64,000 bases of DNA from Phycisphaerales bacterium AB-hyl4 (GTDB lineage Bacteria > Planctomycetota > Phycisphaerae > Phycisphaerales > Phycisphaeraceae), in contig JBGUBD010000001.1 in NCBI GenBank assembly GCA_041821185.1, positions 124,001-188,000 of the forward strand, in the 5' to 3' direction. Made by a program: the position numbers and the translations under genes. This document shows, piece after piece, positions 1 through 8,337 of the stretch (positions within the stretch are counted from its first letter, which is position 1; every line of letters starts with the position of its first letter). Below the pieces are notes generated by a model that made no database searches, was not told the DNA's origin, and saw only the letters and a list, made by a program, of their open reading frames with translations.

Positions 1-155
1 GGTCTTTTTCGTCCTTGCCGCCCCACCGAGGTGGACAGGGAACGCGTTGCAGTCTCTCGAAGTTCCGAACAAACTCGGACAAGCAAGGGACTGGTCGGGC
101 AGACGCCAAGCCCACAGCGTGAAACAAGCAAGGTTAGCGCCAAAAGGAGTCGGTC

Positions 156-1079
156 ATGGCATCGCTGGTTAAAGATCTGGTCGAAGCAGGTATTCACTTC
201 GGCCACCGCGCCACGAACTGGAACCCGAAGATGGCTCCGTACATCTTCGGCAAGCGAAATAAAATCCACATCATCGACGTCAAGGAGACCATCAAAGGCC
301 TCCTGCTCGCTCGAAAATTCGTCACCCGCACGGTCGCCGGCGGCAAAGACATCCTCTTTGTCGGCACGAAGCGACAAGCCCGGGCCATCCTCGAACAACA
401 CGTGCCCGACACCGGTATGCACTACGTCACCGAACGTTGGCTCGGCGGCACGCTCACCAACTTCCGCACCATTCGCGAACGGCTCAAGCGACTCGAAGAG
501 CTCGAAAAGCTCGAAGAGTCCGGCGAAATCGCCAACTACTCCAAGAAAATGGAGGCCAGCCTCAACCGCGAACGCGACAAGATTCAACGCAACCTCGGCG
601 GCCTGCGAAACATGACCAAGCTCCCCGGCGCGATGGTCATCATCGACGTCGGCCACGAGCACAACGCCGTCAAGGAAGCCCGCAAGCTGGGCATCCCCAC
701 CGTCTGTCTGATCGACACGGACTCAAACCCCGACTTCGCGGACATTCCGATCCCCGGCAACGACGACGCGATCCGCGCCATTGACGTAATCGTCTCCAGC
801 CTCTGTGCCGCCGTGATGGAAGGCAAGTCGACCCGCGCCCAGGCCCAGGCCGAACGCACCGGCGGAGCGGACGACGCCAGCGCCGAGTCGCAGCGCCGCC
901 GCAGCCGACGCGCCCAGTTCCGTGCCGAGGATCAGCCCGGCCAGCCGAGCGAAGAGCCCGCCGAATCGCCGGACAAGATGGGCTCGGCCCGTGCCGAAGG
1001 TGACTCCGAAAAGGCTGTCACCAGCGCCGTCGGCCAGGCCGACACCACCCGCAGCGACCGCACCGCGCCCCCACAGTAA
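156..1079 (+). CDS. rpsB: 30S ribosomal protein S2
   Basis: Small-subunit ribosomal protein S2. The family signature is clear at the N-terminus (LVKDLVEAGIHFGHRATNWN, then KMAPYIFGKRNKIHIIDV). The core continues through LGGTLTNFRTI and the PGAMVIIDVGHEHNAVKEA and PTVCLIDTDSNPD motifs to about residue 230. Residues 235-307 are a low-complexity Ala/Ser/Arg/Glu/Pro tail that most S2 proteins (about 230-260 aa) lack and that is probably disordered. An AAGGAG Shine-Dalgarno at 144-149 fixes the start. tsf follows on the same strand, the common rpsB-tsf order, but a long hairpin lies in the 151-bp gap. Identification is very secure. Confidence 0.98.
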   Translation: MASLVKDLVEAGIHFGHRATNWNPKMAPYIFGKRNKIHIIDVKETIKGLLLARKFVTRTVAGGKDILFVGTKRQARAILEQHVPDTGMHYVTERWLGGTLTNFRTIRERLKRLEELEKLEESGEIANYSKKMEASLNRERDKIQRNLGGLRNMTKLPGAMVIIDVGHEHNAVKEARKLGIPTVCLIDTDSNPDFADIPIPGNDDAIRAIDVIVSSLCAAVMEGKSTRAQAQAERTGGADDASAESQRRRSRRAQFRAEDQPGQPSEEPAESPDKMGSARAEGDSEKAVTSAVGQADTTRSDRTAPPQ

Positions 1080-1099
1080 GCCACCCATCGGGAGCCCCC

Positions 1100-1176
1100 A
1101 TTTAGCCGCGTCGCTTGCGACGCGCTCGTATTCGTCGTTCCGCGAGCCAGCGCATCGCAAGCGACGCGGCTAAAAT
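1100..1176. repeat. Long inverted repeat between rpsB and tsf (TTTAGC family)
   Basis: The left arm at 1100-1126 starts ATTTAGCCGCGTCGCTTGCG. The right arm at 1149-1176 is its near-perfect reverse complement (about 27 bp with one or two differences), with a 22-nt loop. There is no U-run after the stem, so it is not a classic intrinsic terminator. It could be an mRNA-stabilising or processing hairpin, or a mobile palindromic repeat. Related TTTAGC-initiated palindromes occur near 2857, 12741, 19442 and 48014. Confidence 0.85.
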
Positions 1177-1230
1177 GCGATCCTCCCTTTTCAGTAAAAC
1201 ACAACCCAAGATTGAACGAGGAGACTCACC

Positions 1231-2037
1231 ATGGCGATCACCGCCAAGGACGTGATGGCACTACGACAGAAGACCGGCCTGGGCATGATGGAATGCAAAG
1301 AGGCCCTGACCGAAGTGGACGGCGATGTCGATAAGGCCGTCGACCTGCTGCGTCAGCGCGGCCTGGCCAAGATGGACAGCCGATCGGAGCGCACCAGCGC
1401 CGAGGGCCGCATCAACGCCGCCGTCAGCGATGACGGCAGCAAGGGCGCGATCGTCGAGATCAACAGCGAAACCGACTTCACCGCCTCCAACGACGCCTTC
1501 CTCGCCATGGCTGACACCGTCGCCACGGAAGCCATCAAGGGCGAGCCCGGCGAAGTGGTCACCAACGACGCCATGAAAGCCGCCATCGACGAAGTCCGCC
1601 TCACGACCAAGGAAAACATTCAGTTCGCCCGCGGCGCCGTGCTCGGCGGCCCCGGTTCGACCGTCGGCCAGTACGTGCACTTCACCGGCAAGGTCGGCGT
1701 GCTCATCGAACTCGACGGCAAGGCCGACGACGCTCTGCTCAAAGACCTGTGCATGCACATCTCCGCCGTCAGCCCCGCCCCGCTGGGTGTGACTGAAGAC
1801 GAAGTGCCCGCCGAGGTCGTTGAGAAGGAACGCGAGATCGCCAAGGCCCAGGCCATCGAGTCCGGCAAGCCGGAGCAGATCGCCGAAAAGATGGTCGAAG
1901 GCAAGATCCGCAAGTTCTACGATGAAACCGTCCTGCTGCGTCAGCCGTTCATCAAGGACGACAAGAAGCAGATCAAAGACCTGCTGCCCAACGGCGTGAC
2001 GATCAAGAAGTTCGTCCGCTATCAGGTCGGCGGCTGA
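1231..2037 (+). CDS. tsf: Elongation factor Ts
   Basis: Guanine-nucleotide exchange factor that regenerates EF-Tu-GTP in the cytoplasm. The N-terminal UBA-like module is typical (VMALRQKTGLGMMECKEALT, then DVDKAVDLLRQRGL), followed by the EF-Tu-contacting motif with EINSETDFTASN around residues 75-86. The C-terminal dimerisation region ends in KKFVRYQVGG. Its 268 aa are within the family range (about 200-300). The start is preceded by a GAGGAG-like ribosome binding site about 10 nt upstream. An intrinsic terminator follows directly, so rpsB-tsf closes here. Confidence 0.98.
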   Translation: MAITAKDVMALRQKTGLGMMECKEALTEVDGDVDKAVDLLRQRGLAKMDSRSERTSAEGRINAAVSDDGSKGAIVEINSETDFTASNDAFLAMADTVATEAIKGEPGEVVTNDAMKAAIDEVRLTTKENIQFARGAVLGGPGSTVGQYVHFTGKVGVLIELDGKADDALLKDLCMHISAVSPAPLGVTEDEVPAEVVEKEREIAKAQAIESGKPEQIAEKMVEGKIRKFYDETVLLRQPFIKDDKKQIKDLLPNGVTIKKFVRYQVGG

Positions 2038-2059
2038 TCAACCCAACCCCACCCAACCC

Positions 2060-2095
2060 AAAGGCCCGCGCTCGCAAGAGCGTGGGCCTTTTTTG
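2060..2095 (+). terminator. Rho-independent terminator after tsf
   Basis: AAGGCCCGCGCTC, a short CGCAAGAG loop region and GCGTGGGCCTT form a GC-rich stem directly followed by a run of Ts at 2089-2094. It lies 23 bp after the tsf stop codon. Confidence 0.85.
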
Positions 2096-2135
2096 TTGCG
2101 CCCACCAATTTGCGCTAAACTGCAATCGACGCCAT

Positions 2136-2165
2136 AAAGCCCACGGATGGCCATCCGTGGGCTTT
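2136..2165. repeat. Dispersed GCCCACGG palindrome, copy 1
   Basis: A perfect 30-bp palindrome with 15-bp arms (AAAGCCCACGGATGG and its reverse complement). It lies between the tsf terminator and the next gene. It is one of at least ten copies of this element in the window. Confidence 0.9.
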
Positions 2166-2192
2166 ACCCGCACCACCACTCCCCCACCGCCC

Positions 2193-2861
2193 ATGACCCA
2201 ATCGCCCGACCAACCCGCCCCCGACGCGCACTGGCTGCTCCACGGCGACCTGCCCTGCCTCGGCTGCCAATACAACCTGCGCGGCCTCGTCGGGCCGACG
2301 GTCAAGTGCCCCGAATGTGGCCACCTCAACGACCTGCGCGACCCCACTCCCTGGCGCACAAAGAAGCTGCCCACCGGCGAACTCGTCCGCGAACACTGGC
2401 CCGCCTCCGCAGCACTGGCGTCGTTCGCCGTCATGGTGACGCTGCCAGTCATGCTCGTCACGACGGGCACCGCCTTGCTGCGCAACGCCTTTCCCATCGT
2501 CGGCCTCATCGCACTCGCGGCGTTTGTCCTCATCGTGACCTGGTGGATGCTGTCATGCATCCGCTGGCTACGCTCATGCTCGTGGGGGTTGTGGGGCTGG
2601 AGCATCCTGATGGGCACGCACCTGGCGATGTGGGGCACGCTGGTCGGAGCCGTGGGCTGCTTCGCGTTCTTTGCCGACCCGCGCGGGATGCTCGTCACAT
2701 CACCGTTGCTTGCCGTGGTCCTGATCGCGTCGGTGACAGGCTTATTCTGGTTGCGATCGCTTATTCGCCGCGCCGACCGCACCGGCCAGTTCCGAAGCGA
2801 CTGGCGCAAGTGGCAACTCCCCACCGGCGAGCCCGACAACTCAGCAGATCCTCCTGTTTAG
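2193..2861 (+). CDS. Zinc-ribbon membrane protein of unknown function
   Basis: No function recognised. Residues 24-45 carry two Cys pairs (CLGCQYNLRG and CPECGHL), a rubredoxin-like zinc ribbon frequent in planctomycete membrane proteins. About four hydrophobic segments follow between residues 65 and 190 (for example around VTLPVMLVTTG, GLIALAAFVLIV, MWGTLVGAVGCF and LLAVVLIASVTG), then a short basic C-terminus. I chose the ATG at 2193, because the longer open frame would read through the upstream palindrome. The TAG stop lies inside a GTTTAGCCCCCGCG repeat. The ribbon presumably faces the cytoplasm; substrate and partners are unknown. Confidence 0.75.
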   Translation: MTQSPDQPAPDAHWLLHGDLPCLGCQYNLRGLVGPTVKCPECGHLNDLRDPTPWRTKKLPTGELVREHWPASAALASFAVMVTLPVMLVTTGTALLRNAFPIVGLIALAAFVLIVTWWMLSCIRWLRSCSWGLWGWSILMGTHLAMWGTLVGAVGCFAFFADPRGMLVTSPLLAVVLIASVTGLFWLRSLIRRADRTGQFRSDWRKWQLPTGEPDNSADPPV

Positions 2862-2880
2862 CCCCCGCGCCCACGCGGTG
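2856..2880. repeat. TTTAGC-type palindromic repeat overlapping a stop codon
   Basis: GTTTA followed by the 20-mer CCCCCGCGCCCACGCGGTGG, which can fold through CCGCG/CGCGG. The TAG within GTTTAGC is the stop codon of the upstream membrane-protein gene. A 20-mer with 16 identical positions occurs at 48021-48040, also after GTTTAA. Confidence 0.6.
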
Positions 2881-2901
2881 GCGGCGCTCCAGCGAGCCCA
2901 T

Positions 2902-2948
2902 AAAAAACGCCGTCCACACATGATGCATAGCACCAGGTATGGACGGCG
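2902..2948 (-). terminator. Intrinsic terminator of ppdK
   Basis: Read on the minus strand, CGCCGTCCA (2940-2948) pairs with TGGACGGCG (2908-2916) and is followed by six Ts (2902-2907). It sits just downstream of the ppdK stop codon. Confidence 0.8.
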
Positions 2949-2982
2949 GGGGTTGGGGGCATCCAAAATTTAGCCGTGCGTC

Positions 2983-5691
2983 TTACTTGCTGTTTCGCAC
3001 CGCAGCCTGTGCCGCGGCGAGGCGGGCGATCGGCACGCGGAACGGCGAGCAGCTCACGTAGTCAAGACCGACCTTGTGGCAGAACTCGACCGACGACGGG
3101 TCGCCGCCGTGTTCGCCGCAGATGCCGAGCTTGAGATCCTTCTTGGTCTTGCGACCCTTCTCGCAGCCCATCGCGACGAGTTGGCCCACGCCGGTCGCGT
3201 CCAGCGACTGGAACGGGTCCTTCGGCAGCAGTTCCTTGGCGAGGTAATCACCCAGGAACGTGCCCACGTCGTCGCGGGAGTAGCCGAACGTCAGCTGCGT
3301 CAGGTCGTTCGTGCCGAAGCTGAAGAAGTCGGCGTGCTCGGCGATGTCGTCGGCCGTCAACGCAGCGCGGGGGATCTCGATCATCGTACCGATGGAGATG
3401 TCGAGTCGGCCCTTGTGCTTGTGCTCCTTCTTGACGCTGGCGATGGTCTGCTCGGCGAGGCCGCGGAGCAGGTCCAGTTCCTCGGCCGTGCCGACGAGCG
3501 GAATCATGATCTCCGGCTTTGCCTGCACCTTCTTCTTCTGACACGCCATCGCCGCCTCGACGATCGCCCGCACCTGCATCTCCAGGATCTCGGGGTACGT
3601 CACTGCCAGTCGGCAACCGCGATGGCCGAGCATCGGGTTCATTTCATGCAGCTCGGCGACGCGCTGCTTGAGCTTCGCCGGCTTGATGCCGAGCGTCTTG
3701 GCCAGATCCTGCTGCGCCTTCGCGTCGTGCGGAAGGAACTCGTGCAACGGCGGGTCGAGCAGACGCACCGTCACGGGCAGGCCCTTCATCGCGGTGAAGA
3801 TGCCGATGAAGTCTTCACGCTGGTACGGCAGCAGCTTGTCGAGCGCCTTACGGCGGGCGGCTTCCGTCTCCGCGACGATCATCTCACGCATCGCCTTGAT
3901 GCGGCTGCCTTCGAAGAACATGTGCTCCGTTCGGCAGAGGCCGATGCCTTCCGCACCAAAGTCACGAGCACGCTGCGAGTCTTCCGGCGTGTCGGCGTTC
4001 GTGCGAACCTTCAGCGTCCGCATCCGGTCGGCCCACTTCATCAACGTCGCGAAGTCGCCGGAGAGCTTCGGCTCGATCGTTGCGATCTCGCCCGCAAGCA
4101 CCTGCCCCGTCCCGCCGTCGAGCGTGAGCGTGTCCTTCGCGGTGAACGTTCGGCCGTTGACCGTGATCTTCCGCTTCTTCTCGTCAATGTGAATCGCACC
4201 CGCGCCGGCGACGCAAGGCTTGCCCCAACCGCGGGCGACCACCGCCGCGTGGCTGGTCATGCCGCCCGTGCTGGTGAGGATGCCCTGCGCGGCGTGCATG
4301 CCGTCGATGTCTTCCGGGCTCGTCTCGCGACGAACCAGCAGCACCTTCTCGCCGTCCTGCGTACGGTCGGCCGCCTCGGCCGCGGTGAACGCAAGCTTAC
4401 CCACCGCCGCACCAGGCGACGCCGGCAAGCCCTCGGCGATCACGTCGCGCTTGGCCTTGGGGTCGAGCGACGGCAGCAGCAGCTGGTTCAGGTCGTTTGG
4501 CGGCACGCGGAGCACAGCCGTCTTCTGGTCGATCAGCCGTTCCTTGACCATGTCGCAGGCGATCTTCACCGCCGCCGGGCCGGTGCGCTTGCCGTTGCGG
4601 GTCTGGAGGATGTACAGCTTCTTGCGTTCGATGGTGAACTCAAGGTCCTGCACGTCCTTGTAATGCTTCTCGAGCTTGGTCTTGATCTTGATCAGCTGGT
4701 CGTACGATCGGCGGTCCCAACGCGGCATTTCCTTCACCGGCTTGGGTGTGCGGATGCCGGCGACGACGTCTTCGCCCTGGGCGTTGATCAGGAACTCGCC
4801 GTAGAACTCGTTCTTGCCCGTCGAGGGGTCGCGGGTGAAGGCGACGCCCGTGCCCGAGTCGTCACCCATGTTGCCGAACACCATCGTCTGAATGTTGACC
4901 GCCGTGCCCTGGAGCCCGGTGATCTCATTGATCTGGCGATAGCGAATGGCCCGCGGCGTGTTCCAGCTCTTGAACACGGCTTCGAGCGACTTCTCCAGCT
5001 GCACATACGGGTCTTGCGGGAACTGTTCGCCGGTGTGCTTCTTGTAGACCTTCTTGTAAGCGTCGACGAGCTCTTCCATGCCTTCGACGCCGAGGTCGTT
5101 GTCGGTCGCGGCGTTGTGCTTTTTCTTGATGCGGTCGAATTCGTCTTCGAACGCATGATGGTCAACGCCCATGACGACGTCGCCGAACATGTTGATCAGG
5201 CGGCGGTACGCGTCCAGCGCAAAGCGGGTCTTGCCCGTGGCGGACTGCAGGCCGTCGAGTGACTTGTCGGTCAGGCCGAGGTTGAGGACGGTGTCCATCA
5301 TGCCCGGCATGGATGCAGCGGCGCCGGAGCGGACGGAGACGAGCAGCGGGTCGCTGTCCGAGCCGAACTTCTTGCCCGTGTCGCGTTCCATGCGCTTCAT
5401 GTTTTCGCGCACTTCGTCCATCAGGCCGGCGGGCAGCTTGCCGCCGACTTTGTAGTAGTCCGCACAGGTTTCGGTGGTGACGGTGAAGCCGGGGGGCACG
5501 GGCAGGCCGATGTCGGTCATTTCCGCGAGGTTCGCGCCCTTGCCGCCGAGCAGCTGCTTCATCGAGCCGTCGCCGTCGGTCTTGCTCGGGCCGAAGTAGT
5601 AGACCTTTTTGTCGGTCTTGGCGCGACGGGTGGTGGTCTTCTTACGAGTGGTCTTTTTGCGTGTGGTTTTCTTGCGTGTGGCGGTGGCCAT
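2983..5691 (-). CDS. ppdK: Pyruvate, phosphate dikinase
   Basis: Interconverts pyruvate, ATP and phosphate with PEP, AMP and PPi. Domains in order: a Lys-rich tail (residues 1-30), the N-terminal ATP-grasp domain beginning VYYFGPSKTDGDGSMKQLLG, the swivelling phosphohistidine domain with GGMTSHAAVVARG (predicted catalytic His481), and the PEP/pyruvate TIM barrel ending in LGICGEHGGDPSSVEF (predicted catalytic Cys858). At 902 aa it matches full-length bacterial PPDK plus the extension. That extension, with KKTT/RKKTT repeats, is unusual for a soluble enzyme. A good promoter lies 54-81 bp upstream and a terminator follows. It appears monocistronic. Confidence 0.97.
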   Translation of the reverse strand: MATATRKKTTRKKTTRKKTTTRRAKTDKKVYYFGPSKTDGDGSMKQLLGGKGANLAEMTDIGLPVPPGFTVTTETCADYYKVGGKLPAGLMDEVRENMKRMERDTGKKFGSDSDPLLVSVRSGAAASMPGMMDTVLNLGLTDKSLDGLQSATGKTRFALDAYRRLINMFGDVVMGVDHHAFEDEFDRIKKKHNAATDNDLGVEGMEELVDAYKKVYKKHTGEQFPQDPYVQLEKSLEAVFKSWNTPRAIRYRQINEITGLQGTAVNIQTMVFGNMGDDSGTGVAFTRDPSTGKNEFYGEFLINAQGEDVVAGIRTPKPVKEMPRWDRRSYDQLIKIKTKLEKHYKDVQDLEFTIERKKLYILQTRNGKRTGPAAVKIACDMVKERLIDQKTAVLRVPPNDLNQLLLPSLDPKAKRDVIAEGLPASPGAAVGKLAFTAAEAADRTQDGEKVLLVRRETSPEDIDGMHAAQGILTSTGGMTSHAAVVARGWGKPCVAGAGAIHIDEKKRKITVNGRTFTAKDTLTLDGGTGQVLAGEIATIEPKLSGDFATLMKWADRMRTLKVRTNADTPEDSQRARDFGAEGIGLCRTEHMFFEGSRIKAMREMIVAETEAARRKALDKLLPYQREDFIGIFTAMKGLPVTVRLLDPPLHEFLPHDAKAQQDLAKTLGIKPAKLKQRVAELHEMNPMLGHRGCRLAVTYPEILEMQVRAIVEAAMACQKKKVQAKPEIMIPLVGTAEELDLLRGLAEQTIASVKKEHKHKGRLDISIGTMIEIPRAALTADDIAEHADFFSFGTNDLTQLTFGYSRDDVGTFLGDYLAKELLPKDPFQSLDATGVGQLVAMGCEKGRKTKKDLKLGICGEHGGDPSSVEFCHKVGLDYVSCSPFRVPIARLAAAQAAVRNSK

Positions 5692-5744
5692 AGATTTGTT
5701 TCCTCGTCTTTTACGGACTTTTCAGGGGTGCGGATAGAGCGCGG

Positions 5745-5772
5745 ATTGTAGTAGCTGCAACGAAAGCGTCAA
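5745..5772 (-). promoter_or_regulatory. Sigma-70-type promoter of ppdK
   Basis: On the minus strand: TTGACG (5767-5772), a 16-bp spacer and TACAAT (5745-5750). That is five of six matches in each box. A GAGGAA Shine-Dalgarno then precedes the ppdK ATG, giving an untranslated leader of roughly 45 nt. Confidence 0.65.
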
Positions 5773-5872
5773 TTTAAAGGGGTTGGGGCATTGGGGGATG
5801 ATCAACAACCGCGCGAGAGCTGTGATCTGCCTGCCCCCTTCACGCTGCCAGCAGCACCCGTGCCCCGGTGGG

Positions 5873-6667
5873 TCAGTTCAGGCCCATGGCCTTGAGGTTG
5901 TCGAGGCTCTTCTTGAGCGATTCGAACGGGTCGAGATCGCCTGAGTCGCGCTCGATGAGATACCACTGAACGCCGGCGTCTTTGCAGGCGTCGAGGATGG
6001 CGGGCCAGTTGAGGTTGCCCGTACCGACCTCGCACATCTTGTGCTCGCGTTCGGGGGTGACGATCATGTCCTTGACGTGGATCGCGGGGATGCGTCCCTT
6101 GCACTTGCGGATCCACGCCGCCGGGTCGCCGCCGCCGTGGGCGACCCAGTACGTGTCGATTTCGAACCAGGCGGCGTCGTCGAGCTTGTCGACGAGCAGT
6201 TGCATCGGGGTGTTCTTCGAGTCGACCTTGGCCGGGTCGTAGTCGAACTGGCAGAACTCGTGGCTGTGGTTGTGGTAGCCGATGCGCAGGCCCTGCTGGG
6301 CGAACTTCGGGGCGAGCGCGTTGTAGTCCTTGACGAAGCCTTCCCAGTCGGCGCGTTTGTCGTTGCTGTGGCCGAAGCCGCCGATGGCGGTCAGCTCGCA
6401 GCCGACGGTTTTATGCCAATCGATGACGGCGTCGGTCTCATTTTTAAGGCTGTCGAGGCTGCGATGCGTCGCGGCACAGACGAGGCCCGTGTCGTCGAGA
6501 ATCTTCTTCAGCTCGCTCGCTTCGATCGTGTTGAAGCCCGCGGCCGAGGCCTGAATGGCGCCGAAGCCCATGTCGGCCAGCTTTTTGCAGGTTTTCGCGA
6601 TGTCCGCCGGCGTCTGGCAGTGTTCGCGAAGGGTGTACATCTGAGCGCCAATCTGTGTCTTGGCCAT
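5873..6667 (-). CDS. Sugar phosphate isomerase/epimerase (AP endonuclease 2-like TIM barrel)
   Basis: A xylose-isomerase-like TIM-barrel protein of the IolE/hydroxypyruvate isomerase superfamily, 264 aa from the ATG at 6667. Typical metal-site motifs are in order: GYHNHSHEF (about residue 140), FEIDTYWVAHGG (about 180), IPAIHVKDM and EVGTGNLNW (about 225). The substrate cannot be read from sequence; planctomycetes have many paralogues. There is no signal peptide, so it is cytoplasmic. A second family member lies at 33116-33871. The more distant start at 6685 is less likely than MAKTQIGAQMYTLRE. Confidence 0.88.
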   Translation of the reverse strand: MAKTQIGAQMYTLREHCQTPADIAKTCKKLADMGFGAIQASAAGFNTIEASELKKILDDTGLVCAATHRSLDSLKNETDAVIDWHKTVGCELTAIGGFGHSNDKRADWEGFVKDYNALAPKFAQQGLRIGYHNHSHEFCQFDYDPAKVDSKNTPMQLLVDKLDDAAWFEIDTYWVAHGGGDPAAWIRKCKGRIPAIHVKDMIVTPEREHKMCEVGTGNLNWPAILDACKDAGVQWYLIERDSGDLDPFESLKKSLDNLKAMGLN

Positions 6668-6800
6668 GGTGCGTCGCTCCCTCAAAGCATGTCATTGAAT
6701 CAGGTTCGATCAGGTTTGAAACCGCCAGTGTAGCGGTTTTTACGCGGTGTTGCGACATGACGCGACGCGGCACGGCGAGCGTGTCGGCCTCACCCCCGCC

Positions 6801-7814
6801 TCATCGCCGGGCCCAGCCGTTGAGCACCGCGTCGGCCGCATCGTGATACAGCGACCGCAACGTCGCGTCGTCCAGATTCGCGCCGCGCAGCTTGGCGGTG
6901 CTCTCGGCGGGCAGTGACGGGTCCACCAGCGACAGGTCGGGGTCGACGATCGGGCTCCGGCCGACGTAGTCCGTCTCCATCAACGTCCGCAGCGCCCAGT
7001 ATCGGCTGGCGTAAAGATCGAAGTCGCGGTTGTCCGCCGACGCAACAATATCCGAGCCGAACAGCAGCCTGCCGCGGTTCCGCCGGGCAAAGTCTGCGAA
7101 GGCGTCCGCGTGCTTGCTCAACTCGCGCACCATCCACTTCGTGGCCGACGTGTCGAAGTAAAGGTTCTCATACGTGTCGAGCAACTGCTGGAGCAGCGGC
7201 AGGTTTTCGGGCGAGCCCGCCATGTGCGCCGCGATCCACGGCACGTCGCCGAAGTCGTCGAGCACGCGCTTCAACGGCTCGTAATGGTCCTGCTTCCTGC
7301 CATACCGACTCGCGTCGGCGTAATGCGTGGCGAACCATGTGTCCGGGTCGGCCACGTGGGTCATGAACATCATGCCCAGCGAGCGGGCCAGCCGCATCTG
7401 CTCGCGACGCTCTGGCGTGTCGAGCTTCATCGCCTCGGGGTCGAGGTCGAGCCCGCGCGGCGCAGCCCAGAGCTTGCACACCTTCACCCCCTTCTCGGCG
7501 AACCGCTCGATACGCCGCCGCCAGTCGGTGGTGAACGTGCCCGGCTCATCTTTCGCGGCATAGTTGGGCACAGCGATGAACTCGAAGCGATCGCCGAACC
7601 GCTCGCGCAATGGATCAACCTGCTCCAGCTGCGACATGGTCCAGGTCTTCTTCACGCCGTACAACTCGGCGACTTCCACATAAAGCTCCGCGGCCTCGAC
7701 GGTGTTGATGTGCGAGTGGGCGTCGAAGATCGGGCCCGACCAGCGGAACCGGCGAGCCTGCTCACGGTAGTCCAGGTCGAGTTGGTTGGCGGGGTTGGGC
7801 GTGTTGGTGCTCAT
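6801..7814 (-). CDS. Amidohydrolase-family TIM-barrel protein
   Basis: A 337-aa protein with the N-terminal metal-ligand motif FDAHSHIN (Asp-x-His-x-His, around residue 30). Further conserved points are a His in FMTHVADP, HMAG in the PWIAAHMAG segment, and LLFGSDI near residue 250. This order fits amidohydrolase_2 proteins, a superfamily of zinc-dependent hydrolases and decarboxylases. The substrate is unknown. It is cytoplasmic by lack of a signal. It is transcribed away from the GroES-like gene and toward the sugar isomerase, with 133 bp between them, so co-transcription is possible but unproven. Confidence 0.8.
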   Translation of the reverse strand: MSTNTPNPANQLDLDYREQARRFRWSGPIFDAHSHINTVEAAELYVEVAELYGVKKTWTMSQLEQVDPLRERFGDRFEFIAVPNYAAKDEPGTFTTDWRRRIERFAEKGVKVCKLWAAPRGLDLDPEAMKLDTPERREQMRLARSLGMMFMTHVADPDTWFATHYADASRYGRKQDHYEPLKRVLDDFGDVPWIAAHMAGSPENLPLLQQLLDTYENLYFDTSATKWMVRELSKHADAFADFARRNRGRLLFGSDIVASADNRDFDLYASRYWALRTLMETDYVGRSPIVDPDLSLVDPSLPAESTAKLRGANLDDATLRSLYHDAADAVLNGWARR

Positions 7815-7939
7815 GGCAATGCGAGGGTTGAACGGTTCAAGTCTGTTTTAGCATACGTTCCCGGGCGAAGCACAGCCGGGACGGGCTTTGATACAATATA
7901 TGTCTTGCGCTCATACCGGAGCGAGAAAGCTGAAAAACC

Positions 7940-8266
7940 ATGGACGACGCCAAACCCACAACGCGAAAGCCGGTCATCGAAACCGTCGAGCCGATCGGCA
8001 AGCGAATCCTTCTGCGGAAGGATGAGGACAAGAAGCAGACCAAGTCGGGCATCCATCTGCCGGACAAGATGGAGATCCCCACGCTCACCGGCCGCGTGGT
8101 CGCCGTGTCGGCCGAGGTGTCTGCCGACTCGAACTACCCGATCGAACAATACGACCGCGTGCTGTTCAACCCCAAAGAAGCGATCCCCGTCGACTTCGAA
8201 GGCGACAACCGCCTGTTCGTCGTGCCAGTGGAACACATCGTCGCCGTGTTTCGACGAAACAAGTAA
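7940..8266 (+). CDS. GroES-like (Cpn10 family) protein
   Basis: A 108-aa protein with the chaperonin-10 fold signature: VEPIGKRILLRKDED near residue 15, SGIHLPDKMEIPTLTGRVVAVS at 36-57 (GroES-like mobile-loop and beta-strand region), YDRVLFNPKEA and the C-terminal VVPVEHIVAVF. It is close to co-chaperonin length (about 95-105). No groEL is adjacent, so it may be a divergent paralogue rather than the housekeeping GroES. A TACAAT-like -10 box lies at 7892-7897 but without a good -35. It starts a co-directional run that continues into aroA 71 bp downstream. Confidence 0.78.
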   Translation: MDDAKPTTRKPVIETVEPIGKRILLRKDEDKKQTKSGIHLPDKMEIPTLTGRVVAVSAEVSADSNYPIEQYDRVLFNPKEAIPVDFEGDNRLFVVPVEHIVAVFRRNK

Positions 8267-8337
8267 GCGGTTGACGATTGCAGCCCCACGCCGCGACCGT
8301 CGGCCAGCGAACTTCGGCCACCCGCCATAATCAGCCC

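Noticed and set aside
3076..5262. Long open frame (728 codons) on the plus strand opposite ppdK
   Set aside because: It is a shadow of the ppdK gene in high-GC DNA. It has no ribosome binding site or family similarity and ppdK is certain.
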